64,000 nt of DNA from Juglans regia (Eukaryota > Streptophyta > Magnoliopsida > Fagales > Juglandaceae), in NCBI RefSeq assembly GCF_001411555.2, contig NC_049909.1, forward strand, positions 3,023,875-3,087,874, read 5' to 3'. Positions 11,043 to 21,420 of this stretch are shown one piece after another (position 1 is the first letter of the stretch; the number at the start of each line of letters is the position of its first letter). The notes below the pieces were generated by a model that saw only the letters and a list, made by a program, of their open reading frames with translations, searched no databases and had not been told where the DNA came from. A program made the position numbers and the translations under genes.

Positions 11043-13599
11043 TGTAACAGCCCGCTAGAAATTCATTGGCGGAATTTCTTTTGACTTTAGGACTCTCGTG
11101 AAAACCCCATAAGTTTTTACGAATCGACCTATTGCATAGGTTTTAGTCTGTCAACATAGTCAGTGTTATCACTCACTATGCTGCTAGAAATATGAGTTTT
11201 ATTTATTTGAGGTGGTTAGAAGTGTCAGAATGCATTATGGTCTACGCCATTAGACTCGGTGGATTATTTAGGATTTTATGGCACAATAGCCTATTTTCAT
11301 AATTCCGGACGAAACGTCTGTTGAGAATTGTGAAATTATTTTTAGGGGCACTTCGAGGTTGAATTTCGGTATAATATTTTCACTGTAGGTTAATATGAAT
11401 ATTTAGGAATTTTTAGTGTTAAGTTTATGATTCACTTTTTCGAAGTGAATAGTAACCTCGGTAAGCGCACCAATTGCAGTGTTTCGAAATCACAGTGTGG
11501 AATGTCCAAATTGGATTAGAGAAGTTTTATTTGGACACTTGGCAAGATCTTAGCCACACTTAGTGAATAATATTAGACACTTGGCACCATGAGGGATGTT
11601 TGTTGGATTTGAAGGAATCAAGGTGTGAGATTATGCCACTTAAGCAAAACCTTGTTTCATCTGCTCAACCAAATTGTGCCAGATCAAAGAGGTTTTCAAT
11701 CCTAGTGAAACCCTAAATGGTGGGAATCCAATTGAAAGCCTAAAAGCTTTGTTGAAATCAAAACCCTAAACGGTTTCCCCAAAACCCTAAAGTTGGCCTC
11801 TAAACCCTTTCTAATCCGATTTCTAGTATTGTGTTTAATCACTTGATTAAATCACTTCCACATGCTATTAATCCTTCAAATTTGTGTTAGAATATCATTA
11901 TCCAACCTTGTTAACCTTCAAAAATTGATTGGACCAAGTGATATTGGATTTGGGCTTGATAGCAACCCAAACCCTCTTTAAACCCCAAATTTTAGGCCCA
12001 TTCGGTTTAGGCCCTTTAAGGCCCACGAATTTGGTCACCATAGGATTGCTTCATGGCTAAGTTTTGTACCCCCACTTGGCTGGCCAGATCTGTACAAGAA
12101 GGTCCTAGAAGGTTCTAGAAAGACAAAGCAAAAGGGCCACCTCACTCTTTCACTCTCACACTCCACCTTGAGAAAAGATCTTGGTCTGATTTTTATGAGA
12201 AGAAAAGGCCAACACTCAACCATTCATTCAGTCCTATCACTTTACATAGCTTGTGTAAGAAGCTCTTCAGTCCACTTCCCACGAAAAGCAGCTCTCCTTT
12301 ACACTTTTCCTTCATAGAACACAAAAGACACTCTCGGACAGTTTTTCATACCTCTTTTGAACGCCTATTTCGAAGATTTTGTAAGTGTTTTCTCGCCAAG
12401 ATTCCTTCATGAAAGTTCTTTCTTTTGGAGTCTAGTTTACGTGGATAACTTATTCTTTCCATTTGGAGAACATTTGATTGGTCAAAAGTTGTTTAGACCC
12501 CGGAAAGGTCATTCTGGGCGATAAACTGGAGAGTGTGTTATATTTTGGAGTTTTTGACCAAGCTAATGAATAGATCTTGGTCCGAAATTTTTATGGAGTA
12601 CTGTTAACATGTGTATATGATTATTGGTTGAGGATTTGTTGCATGATTAAAAGTTTTGGTGAAATATTTTCTTAGGTCTAGAAACTTAGAAACTGGAAGA
12701 GGAAAAACAGTTTCTGTTTTGAGAAAGTTTAAATCTTTTATGGTTTAATCTTATTCCAATGGCTTTGATATTTTTATTGGAAGATCCTAAGCATCTTATA
12801 TACATGTTAGAATGTTATTTTGAAGATATTTGAAGTTAGTTTCGAACATATGAAATTTTATGTAAGGAGATATTCGGTTAGGCCAAAGTGATGATGTTCT
12901 TGGCTAAATTTATGTTTTGGTTGATGTTTACCCATGTGATCTTGAGTTTGAAGCTTGGATCTGTTTTAGGACACCTTTTTGAACCATGTGATGTTTTGGT
13001 TTGAAGATCACTTCTTTATAAGTCATGGATCAAGAGGTTGATCAAAACAAGTTAGAAACAAAATTCTGTTTTGAACTTTGAAGAGAAACCAAAAAGTTTC
13101 AAGTATGGTTTTAGTGATTTTGATGACTTTTGTTCATGAGTCAAAACATGATTGTTCTTAAGAATATGTTATGAGTGTGGTAGAAGAAAAATTTTGGTTT
13201 AATCATGAGTTTCGAGATTTGAAAGAATTACAACAAAAAGCAAAGAAAATAGCCTTGTAAGCTTCGGCCATATAGAGTTTTGATGATTGTGTTTAGTTTT
13301 AAATTTTTCTGAATTGATTTTTGAGCTTAGGACAAAATTTACATAAGGTATGTAAATTTTGGTGATTTATGGAGTTAGGATGCAAAATCCTTATGTTAGG
13401 GGTAAAATGGTCATTTTCCCACATGTAGAGGGTAAAATGGTAATTTTACTCTAAGTTGATATTTTTCCATATTCCTAATTGTCAGTGATTAAGTTCTAAT
13501 TTTTAGAAATCACTACTTTCAGTTTCCCGTGATCGCACTTGAGTTTTGCCTCGAAGCGCGAAGATCGAGGTAAGTTAGCTTTTAACTTACTATCAATTT

Positions 13600-14090
13600 A
13601 ATGTGTATGTGTGATAAGTAAGGGAACTAAATTGTATGTATGCATGTTATCATATGTGCCATGCCAAGTCATTACATATTTATCTGTTACACAGAATTTA
13701 TTCTGTCATGAATTATTCATCTGTTACACAAGATATTCTGTCACGTATTGCTATACATGCTATACATTGCAAGTATGTCATGTTAAGTTAAGTATGCCAT
13801 CTGTTACATGTATTTCTTGTCATGTAATATTCATTGTCACATGTTACGCCATGTTAAGAAATGTTGTCTGTTATATGGTATGCCATGTTACGAAATGTTG
13901 CATGTTACATGTATGACATGTTATGAAATGTTCTCTGTTACATTTATGTCTCGAAGTATGTCATGCATGTCGTCCTACGTTCATGTCACGTTATGTTACG
14001 TCAAGATTTCTATCTTTTATGTCACGTTCATGTTACGTCACGTTACGAAATGTCATGTCTGCCAGTTAAGTCATTCATGTCAATCACGAC
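13600..14090 (+). repeat. Degenerate 5-6 bp repeats of the type A(T/C)GT(T/C), upstream block
   Basis: The region is built from ATGTT, ATGTC, ACGTT, ACGTC and their six-base variants. The palindromic core ACGT occurs six times between about 13976 and 14045. The repeated motif makes long but meaningless plus-strand ORFs rich in C, Y, V, M and F. The block is copied at 20553-21043. Confidence 0.8.
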
Positions 14091-14098
14091 CCTAAGCG

Positions 14099-14192
14099 CT
14101 AGGATGGGGTAATATCCTAGTGGAACTCCTTTGTTCACGCTGGAGTGTCTAAATAGGTGTGAAATTCCCTGGGTTGACGAAGTACAGTCAAC
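14099..14192 (+). other. Conserved stem-loop pair in LTR A
   Basis: CTAGGATG...ATATCCTAG (14099-14120) can fold on itself, and GTTGAC-N8-GTCAAC (14173-14192) forms a perfect 6-bp stem. Both recur in the same order in LTRs A', B, B', D1 and D2, with degraded forms in C. In several copies the arms have changed together, keeping the pairing. Confidence 0.75.
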
Positions 14193-14277
14193 AGGTTGCG
14201 AATGGGGCCTAATTAGCTGGTCACCGGAGCGCGCCAGGCACTAACGCCGATGGTGCCACACATTATGTTATGTGTGT

Positions 14278-14467
14278 CCACAGCAAGTGTGGCACAAACA
14301 GATAAGTCATGGGGCCACAACAACTGTGGAGCATGAAGTATGGGGCCACAACAACTGTGGAGCATACACTACGTGAGACACAGCAATTGTGACACGTAGA
14401 ATACGTGGGGCCACAACAACTGTGGAGTACGTATTAACGCACTCACAGCTGGTATAGAAACCTGTGA
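14278..14467 (+). repeat. Array of six small hairpins
   Basis: Hairpins lie at 14278-14292 (CCACA/TGTGG), 14315-14329 and 14346-14360 (CCACA-ACAAC-TGTGG), 14369-14399 (CTACGTG/CACGTAG around CACA/TGTG), 14402-14433 (TACGT/ACGTA around CCACA/TGTGG) and 14443-14467 (TCACAG/CTGTGA). GGGGCCACAACAAC recurs as a unit. The same array is at 21231-21420 in the other LTR. They could act as RNA stem-loops or as dyad protein-binding sites. Confidence 0.8.
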
Positions 14468-14559
14468 TGTGATGCGGTAATCGGCAGGGACACACGGCTC
14501 AAGGGGACCTGTGTAGCACCCATATGGTCATGTTAATGATTAAGACTATTGAATAAGAT

Positions 14560-14930
14560 TCCAAGTTCAAGTCATGTTTCACGTTATGTTACGTTCAAGT
14601 TTACGTTCACGCAATCATGGTAATCCCATGAGACAAGAATATGTTTCAAGTTCATGTTATGTTATGTTCACGTTCACGTTATGTTCCAAGTTCATGTTAT
14701 GTTATGTTCACGTTTACGTTATGTTCCAAGTTCACATTTATGTTATGTCATGCTCAAGTTCAAGTTCAAATTATGCATGTTCACGTTCATGCTATGTTTC
14801 AAGTCCATGTTATGTTCCAAGCTCACATTCATGTTATGTTTCAAGTCACGTTCATGCTAAGCTTCAGTTTCAGTTTAAGTTATGCCAGTTATGTTATGTT
14901 GTATGTCAAGTTATGCTATGATTACTTATG
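14560..14930 (+). repeat. Degenerate ATGTT/ACGTTC repeats, downstream block
   Basis: Tandem, imperfect units of 5-6 bp (ATGTT, ATGTTC, ACGTTC, AAGTTC). One 48-bp stretch is nearly duplicated within it. The repeats make overlapping plus-strand ORFs with no protein character. The copy in the second LTR is at 21513-21883. Confidence 0.8.
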
Positions 14931-15005
14931 ATTTGATTATGCATTCATGCTTTTACTGCCATGCATGCATCATTAACCTGTGTGGAAGTTTCCTGTTAAC
15001 TTGCT

Positions 15006-15064
15006 GAGATTTGTAATCAAATCTCACTGTGGTAGTCCCAACTACCATTCCCCCCGAATGGTAG
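15006..15064 (+). other. Overlapping, mutually exclusive hairpins in LTR A
   Basis: First comes GAGATTT-N6-AAATCTC (15006-15025). Then GGTAGT-CCCA-ACTACC (15031-15046) competes with CTACCATTC-CCCCC-GAATGGTAG (15042-15064), because both need the bases CTACC. The arrangement recurs in families A', B, B', C, D1 and D2 in whole or degraded form, and resembles a two-state RNA switch or a 3'-end processing signal. Role unproven. Confidence 0.75.
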
Positions 15065-15477
15065 ATCTTTTACAGGATCTGAAGGAGAATCGGAATCGAC
15101 CAACTGGAAACGGTCACCTAAGCGACGATGCGATGTAGGTGTTAGTACAGTAGTTACCTCAGATTACTACTTGTATTTGTGGAGTTCAATCTCCATCACT
15201 CTTTTGATCACAACCATTTCGGACTAGTGTTGTGATATCAGTTTTTGAGTATGTCATTATGTATGAAGAATGTTTTAAGTATTTGGGATATTTCAGTTTG
15301 GTGCATAGTATTGCTGAAGAAAAAAAATTATCCGCTGCGAATATTGCATAATGCTAGATGCATGTTAGGAATATTGCATCTTATATGTCATGAACGGGGG
15401 CAGGTAACCTTGTGTTGCATGTCTCGACGCTTCAAATGTCCGTCCGATCCCAAGCGGAATTTGGGGGCGTCACAGGG

Positions 15478-15489
15478 TGGTATCAGAGC
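15478..15489 (+). other. Primer binding site, initiator methionine tRNA type
   Basis: TGGTATCAGAGC begins three bases after the LTR end and is complementary to the 3' end of plant initiator tRNA-Met, the usual primer of Del/Tekay-like Gypsy elements. Confidence 0.9.
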
Positions 15490-15639
15490 AATACGTCTCT
15501 GGGTTTAAATCCACATGTCCTTAGGAAATGCACCAAATATTAGGCTTGGAATTTTAGTCTTCATTAGGCTTGAATTTCTTGAAGTATAAGAGATAGTATG
15601 TGATTGTAACATGTGTACTCGTGTGATTTAGGAAGTGAC

Positions 15640-16740
15640 ATGACTCGAGGTAGGATACCTCAAAACCCTGAGGGAGTCACAAATTAGGATAATCAGAATT
15701 TCCCAATGGATGGAGGATTAGCTGAAACCGTACGTTTGCTGACTGACATGCTTAGACAACAGCAACATCAGTAAGCACATGTACCCAGACCCGAAGTCAG
15801 GGATTGTCTGTGTGAGAAGTTCTTGATCCATCGTTATCCAAACTTTTTCTGGTAATGAAGAGCCACTAAAAGCTGAGAAATGGATTATGGATCTCGAAAG
15901 GACTTACGAGATCTGTGGATGTACTGAGGACCAGAAGGTTCTATATGCTGTATACCTATTCTAATGAGAAGTTGGAATATGGTGGGATACACAAAGGCAG
16001 CTTCTAGTTAGGGAACTAGGAAGTTTGGATGCATTATCTTGGAAGAGATTTAAGGAAGAGTTGACAACGGATTCTACCCAGATTCTATCAAACAGCTAAA
16101 GGCGCAGGAGTTCGCGACTTTAACTCAAGGCAGTTGGACCGTAGAATAGTACGTCGCTAAGTTTATGGTGTTAGGAAGGTTTGCACCACACTTGATTTCT
16201 ACTCAAAGGATGCAGGCAAGAAAGTTTCAAGCTGGACTTTAGCCATGGATCCGTAGCCAAGTAGCTTGCCTAAGAATAAAGAATTACCAAGAGTTAGTAA
16301 ACGTGGCCACGATAGCAGAGACTGAGCAAAGAGGTCTAGCCATCCAGATCAATACCGAATGAAAGAGAATTTCATTGTATGCTACTGAAGAAAATCTAGA
16401 AATGAAGAAGATGTCTACTAGACCAGATAAGGGAGAAGGCATCGAAACTGGTAGCTCAATACTGACCACGTACCTAATATGTGGGATGTCCGGAAAGAAT
16501 CATGGAGGCAAGTGCAAACTTACCCAAGGACTCTGTTTCAGATGTGGCCAACTTGAGCACTTGATCAGAAATTGTCCTAAAAGAGGCCAGAGAAATGGAA
16601 CTGTTCCCATTGGAGATTCCAAACCAAAGCCACGACCTCCAGTACTAGCTTAAGTGTATGCAGGTACTTCTAGAGACGCAGATGCTGACGCCCCAGGAAC
16701 TAAAGGAGTTGGCGCCGTTACTGGTATTTTTCTAAGACCT
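15640..16740 (+). pseudogene. Decayed Gypsy gag with CCHC zinc knuckle (element A)
   Basis: Reading begins MTRGRIPQNPEG at 15640. Recognisable pieces follow in order despite stops and frameshifts: KAEKWIMDLERTYEICG at about 15870, WWDTQRQLLVRELG near 15980, KNYQELVNVATIAETEQRG at about 16280, and a nucleocapsid knuckle C-X2-C-X4-H-X4-C at 16534-16575 (CFRCGQLEHLIRNC) within the longest open piece, 16375-16653. A PKPRPPVLA tail and a short DADADAPGT stretch follow, as in Del/Tekay gag proteins. Gag would package the element RNA in cytoplasmic particles. This copy cannot make a full protein, and the decay contrasts with the nearly identical LTRs, implying the parental element was already defective. 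Confidence 0.75.
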
Positions 16741-17983
16741 CTGTATTGTTAAGCTTATTTAAGGTTGATTAGATTGCAATTGATGGTACTATTGCATTAT
16801 TGTTACTTTGGGTAAGTTAAATCATTGAGGTTTATAACTTGTACACAGTTTGATTCAAGCGAGGCCCTATTTTTAGTGATTGTGGTATTGCACGAGAGTT
16901 TAGTTCGTACTCTGAATTGTTACTAGGTGATAAGAGTAACATTTCTTATTAAGAGTATTTCCATTCATACCAGTGCAGATATGGAATACCTTTTAGTAGT
17001 ACGAGGAAGTATATTCAAGGTTGATGAATTAGTATCCCAAGTATTTGGAGTTTGTTGTGATTCGAAGGTTACAATGAAAATTGTGTTCGGAAGAGTACAA
17101 TGTGTGAGATAAGCTTTGGCTTTAGTAGGATTCACTTATGATAATAGTTTTATCCAATCGCGAATAAATGGTTTTTGGCAAACATCGTGTTTGTGGAAAC
17201 CTAGACTGCCCTTATATTGGAGATATTTATATGGGGAGTAAAATCTTGTCTTAAGGATTTACGTGAACAGTATGATCAAATTCTTTGGATTAGAGTCAGA
17301 ATAAGAGGCAGCTCATGATGGATAGAAGAGCTATGTCAATCATAAGAGAGAAAGTCTTGAGTTAAGGTTAATAGCTGATCGTTTATCGAGGTACCATCTA
17401 GGAGGAGGAACATTTCATTTTGATTATGAAGAAGTAAGCTAGTCCAAGACAGATGGAATTCCTTGAGGAAATAGAGAATGTGATTTCAGTTGTGTACGGA
17501 TTAAATTCTTCCAAAATGAACTGCATGAATACTTGAAGTTTTAGATTTAGAGAGTATGCTGGTACGACTTGACCTACCTTGTGGAAGAACTCCAGTACAA
17601 ATTGATATGATTTGAGAGAAAGAGAGTTAAGAATGGAAGATATATATACACGTTGTGGATAATTCTTTGAATAGAGATTTCTTTTAAGCAAGGATTCAGT
17701 ATCCTAAAAGGTCAGCCTAGAAGTCATTAAGTTTAGGCAGTAACATTTGGGATTGTTATACCCTAATGTTATAGTGATAGTTATTTTGTATAACCATGTG
17801 ATGGTTATAGATTAGAATAGTGTTGACTACGAGAAGAAGGCGATACCTAAAGAAGAACGAGACCTGCTCCTTGGGCGTGTTGAGGCATCCAGTGATGGGC
17901 AATACGTTGGTAAGCAACTTTTCCTTCTGAGCGTATTTTATGTTTGTACTTACGTCGATTTCGAGGACGAAATCTTTTTTTTT
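16741..17983 (+). other. Element A 3' internal region without recognisable pol
   Basis: No RT, RNase H or integrase motif is seen in any frame. The last 60 bases (around 17955, reading DFEDEIFF in one frame) resemble the tail that normally follows integrase in Del-like elements, so a pol deletion between gag and this tail is likely. The rest is unidentified. Confidence 0.5.
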
Positions 17984-17995
17984 AGGAGGGGAGGA
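17984..17995 (+). other. Polypurine tract of element A
   Basis: AGGAGGGGAGGA immediately precedes the 3' LTR; it is the expected primer for plus-strand DNA synthesis. Confidence 0.9.
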
Positions 17996-20900
17996 TGTAA
18001 CAGCCCGCTAGAAATTCATTGGCGGAATTTCTTTTGACTTTAGGACTCTCGTGAAAACCCCATAAGTTTTTACGAATCGACCTATTGCATAGGTTTTAGT
18101 CTGTCAACATAGTCAGTGTTATCACTCACTATGCTGCTAGAAATATGAGTTTTATTTATTTGAGGTGGTTAGAAGTGTCAGAATGCATTATGGTCTACGC
18201 CATTAGACTCGGTGGATTATTTAGGATTTTATGGCACAATAGCCTATTTTCATAATTCCGGACGAAACGTCTGTTGAGAATTGTGAAATTATTTTTAGGG
18301 GCACTTCGAGGTTGAATTTCGGTATAATATTTTCACTGTAGGTTAATATGAATATTTAGGAATTTTTAGTGTTAAGTTTATGATTCACTTTTTCGAAGTG
18401 AATAGTAACCTCGGTAAGCGCACCAATTGCAGTGTTTCGAAATCACAGTGTGGAATGTCCAAATTGGATTAGAGAAGTTTTATTTGGACACTTGGCAAGA
18501 TCTTAGCCACACTTAGTGAATAATATTAGACACTTGGCACCATGAGGGATGTTTGTTGGATTTGAAGGAATCAAGGTGTGAGATTATGCCACTTAAGCAA
18601 AACCTTGTTTCATCTGCTCAACCAAATTGTGCCAGACCAAAGAGGTTTTCAATCCTAGTGAAACCCTAAATGGTGGGAATCCAATTGAAAGCCCAAAAGC
18701 TTTGTTGAAATCGAAACCCTAAACGGTTTCCCCAAAACCCTAAAGTTGGCCTCTAAACCCTTTCTAATCCGATTTCTAGTATTGTGTTTAATCACTTGAT
18801 TAAATCACTTCCACATGCTATTAATCCTTCAAATTTGTGTTAGAACATCATTATCCAACCTTGTTAACCTTGAAAAATTGATTGGACCAAGTGATATTGG
18901 ATTTGGGCTTGATAGCAACCCAAACCCTCTTTAAACCCCAAATTTTAGGCCCATTCGGTTTAGGCCCTTTAAGGCCCACGAATTTGGTCACCATAGGATT
19001 GCTTCATGGCTAAGTTTTGTACCCCCACTTGGCTGGCCAGATCTGTACAAGAAGGTCCTAGAAGGTTCTAGAAAGACAAAGCAAAAGGGCCACCTCACTC
19101 TTTCACTCTCACACTCCACCTTGAGAAAAGATCTTGGTCTGATTTTTATGAGAAGAAAAGGCCAACACTCAACCATTCATTCAGTCCTATCACTTTACAT
19201 AGCTTGTGTAAGAAGCTCTTCAGTCCACTTCCCACGAAAAGCAGCTCTCCTTTACACTTTTCCTTCATAGAACACAAAAGACACTCTCGGACAGTTTTTC
19301 ATACCTCTTTTGAACGCCTATTTCGAAGATTTTGTAAGTGTTTTCTCGCCAAGATTCCTTCATGAAAGTTCTTTCTTTTGGAGTCTAGTTTACGTGGATA
19401 ACTTATTCGTTCCATTTGGAGATCATTTGATTGGTCAAAAGTTGTTTAGACCCCGGAAAGGTCATTCTGGGCGATAAACTGGAGAGTGTGTTATATTTTG
19501 GAGTTTTTGACCAAGCTAATGAATAGATCTTGGTCCGAAATTTTTATGGAGTACTGTTAACATGTGTATATGATTATTGGTTGAGGATTTGTTGCATGAT
19601 TAAAAGTTTTGGTGAAATATTTTCTTAGGTCTAGAAACTTAGAAACTGGAAGAGGAAAAACAGTTTCTGTTTTGAGAAAGTTTAAATCTTTTATGGTTTA
19701 ATCTTATTCCAATGGCTTTGATATTTTTATTGGAGGATCCTAAGCATCTTATATACATGTTAGAATGTTATTTTGAAGATATTTGAAGTTAGTTTCGAAC
19801 ATATGAAATTTTATGCAAGGAGATATTCGGTTAGGCCAAAGTGATGATGTTCTTGGCTAAATTTATGTTTTGGTTGATGTTTACCCATGTGATCTTGAGT
19901 TTGAAGCTTGGATCTGTTTTAGGACACCTTTTTGAACCATGTGATGTTTTGGTTTGAAGATCACTTCTTTATAAGTCATGGATCAAGAGGTTGATCAAAA
20001 CAAGTTAGAAACAAAATTCTGTTTTGAACTTTGAAGAGAAACCAAAAAGTTTCAAGTATGGTTTTAGTGATTTTGATGACTTTTGTTCATGATTCAAAAC
20101 ATGATTGTTCTTAAGAATATGTTATGAGTGTGGTAGAAGAAAAATTTTGGTTTAATCATGAGTTTCGAGATTTGAAAGAATTACAACAAAAAGCAAAGGA
20201 AATAGCCTTGTAAGCTTCGGCCATATAGAGTTTTGATGATTGTGTTTAGTTTTAAATTTTTCTGAATTGATTTTTGAGCTTAGGACAAAATTTACATAAG
20301 GTATGTAAATTTTGGTGATTTATGGAGTTAGGATGCAAAATCCTTATGTTAGGGGTAAAATGGTCATTTTCCCACATGTAGAGGGTAAAATGGTAATTTT
20401 ACTCTAAGTTGATATTTTTCCATATTCCTAATTGTTAGTGATTAAGTTCTAATTTTTAGAAATCACTACTTTCAGTTTCCCGTGATCGCACTTGAGTTTT
20501 GTCTCGAAGCGCGAAGATCGAGGTAAGTTAGCTTTTAACTTACTATCAATTTAATGTGTATGTGTGATAAGTAAGGGAACTAAATTGTATGTATGCATGT
20601 TATCATATGTGCCATGCCAAGTCATTACATATTTATCTGTTACACAGAATTTATTCTGTCATGAATTATTCATCTGTTACACAAGATATTCTGTCACGTA
20701 TTGCTATACATGCTATACATTGCAAGTATGTCATGTTAAGTTAAGTATGCCATCTGTTACATGTATTTCTTGTCATGTAATATTCATTGTCACATGTTAC
20801 GCCACGTTAAGAAATGTTGTCTGTTATATGGTATGCCATGTTACGAAATGTTGCATGTTACATGTATGACATGTTATGAAATGTTCTCTGTTACATTTAT

Positions 20901-21125
20901 GTCTCGAAGTATGTCATGTCTGTCGTCCTACGTTCATGTCACGTTATGTTACGTCAAGATTTCTGTCTTTTATGTCACGTTCATGTTACGTCACGTTACG
21001 AAATGTCATGTCTGCCAGTTAAGTCATTCATGTCAATCACGACCCTAAGCGCTAGGATGGGGTAATATCCTAGTGGAACTCCTTTGTTCACGCTGGAGTG
21101 TCTAAATAGGTGTGAAATTCCCTGG

Positions 21126-21145
21126 GTTGACGAAGTACAGTCAAC
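21126..21145 (+). other. Covarying stem-loop in element A 3' LTR
   Basis: GTTGAC-N8-GTCAAC, identical to the copy at 14173-14192. Confidence 0.7.
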
Positions 21146-21230
21146 AGGTTGCGAATGGGGCCTAATTAGCTGGTCACCGGAGCGCGCCAGGCACTAACGC
21201 CGATGGTGCCACACATTATGTTATGTGTGT

Positions 21231-21420
21231 CCACAGCAAGTGTGGCACAAACAGATAAGTCATGGGGCCACAACAACTGTGGAGCATGAAGTATGGGGCC
21301 ACAACAACTGTGGAGCATACACTACGTGAGACACAGCAATTGTGACACGTAGAATACGTGGGGCCACAACAACTGTGGAGTACGTATTAACGCACTCACA
21401 GCTGGTATAGAAACCTGTGA
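21231..21420 (+). repeat. Hairpin array in element A 3' LTR
   Basis: Copy of the array at 14278-14467 with all six hairpins intact. Confidence 0.8.

Larger units (their letters stand above)
11043..15474 (+). repeat. Element A 5' LTR
   Basis: It is 4,432 bp long, TG...CA bounded, and repeated almost exactly at 17996-22429. Subregions in order: a U3-like part to about 13580; a GGTAAGTTAGC(T)4AACTTAC stretch; ATGT/ACGT repeats at 13600-14090; conserved stem-loops at 14099-14192; a hairpin array at 14278-14467; more ACGT/ATGTT repeats at 14560-14930; overlapping hairpins at 15006-15064; and a conserved terminal stretch at 15290-15474. Small ORFs in it are by-products of repeats. Confidence 0.95.

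Noticed and set aside
12035..12223. 62-codon minus-strand ORF, repeated at 18988-19176
   Set aside because: Present in both LTRs only because they are recent copies; no relative in A' was recognised and no protein features are seen.
13611..14095. Long plus-strand ORFs rich in C, Y, V, M, H (also at 20564-21048 and 14574-14931)
   Set aside because: They are translations of degenerate ATGT/ACGT repeats, overlap each other in several frames and show no protein signature.
14278..14467. CRISPR-like array
   Set aside because: The units are dyads with short, similar spacers inside a plant LTR; there are no unique spacers and no cas genes.
14307..14495. 62-codon minus-strand ORF, repeated at 21260-21448
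   Set aside because: Created by the hairpin array; its only conservation is that of the two nearly identical LTRs.
16741..17983. Reverse transcriptase or integrase in element A
   Set aside because: No YxDD, RNase H or integrase DDE/HHCC motif was found in any frame.
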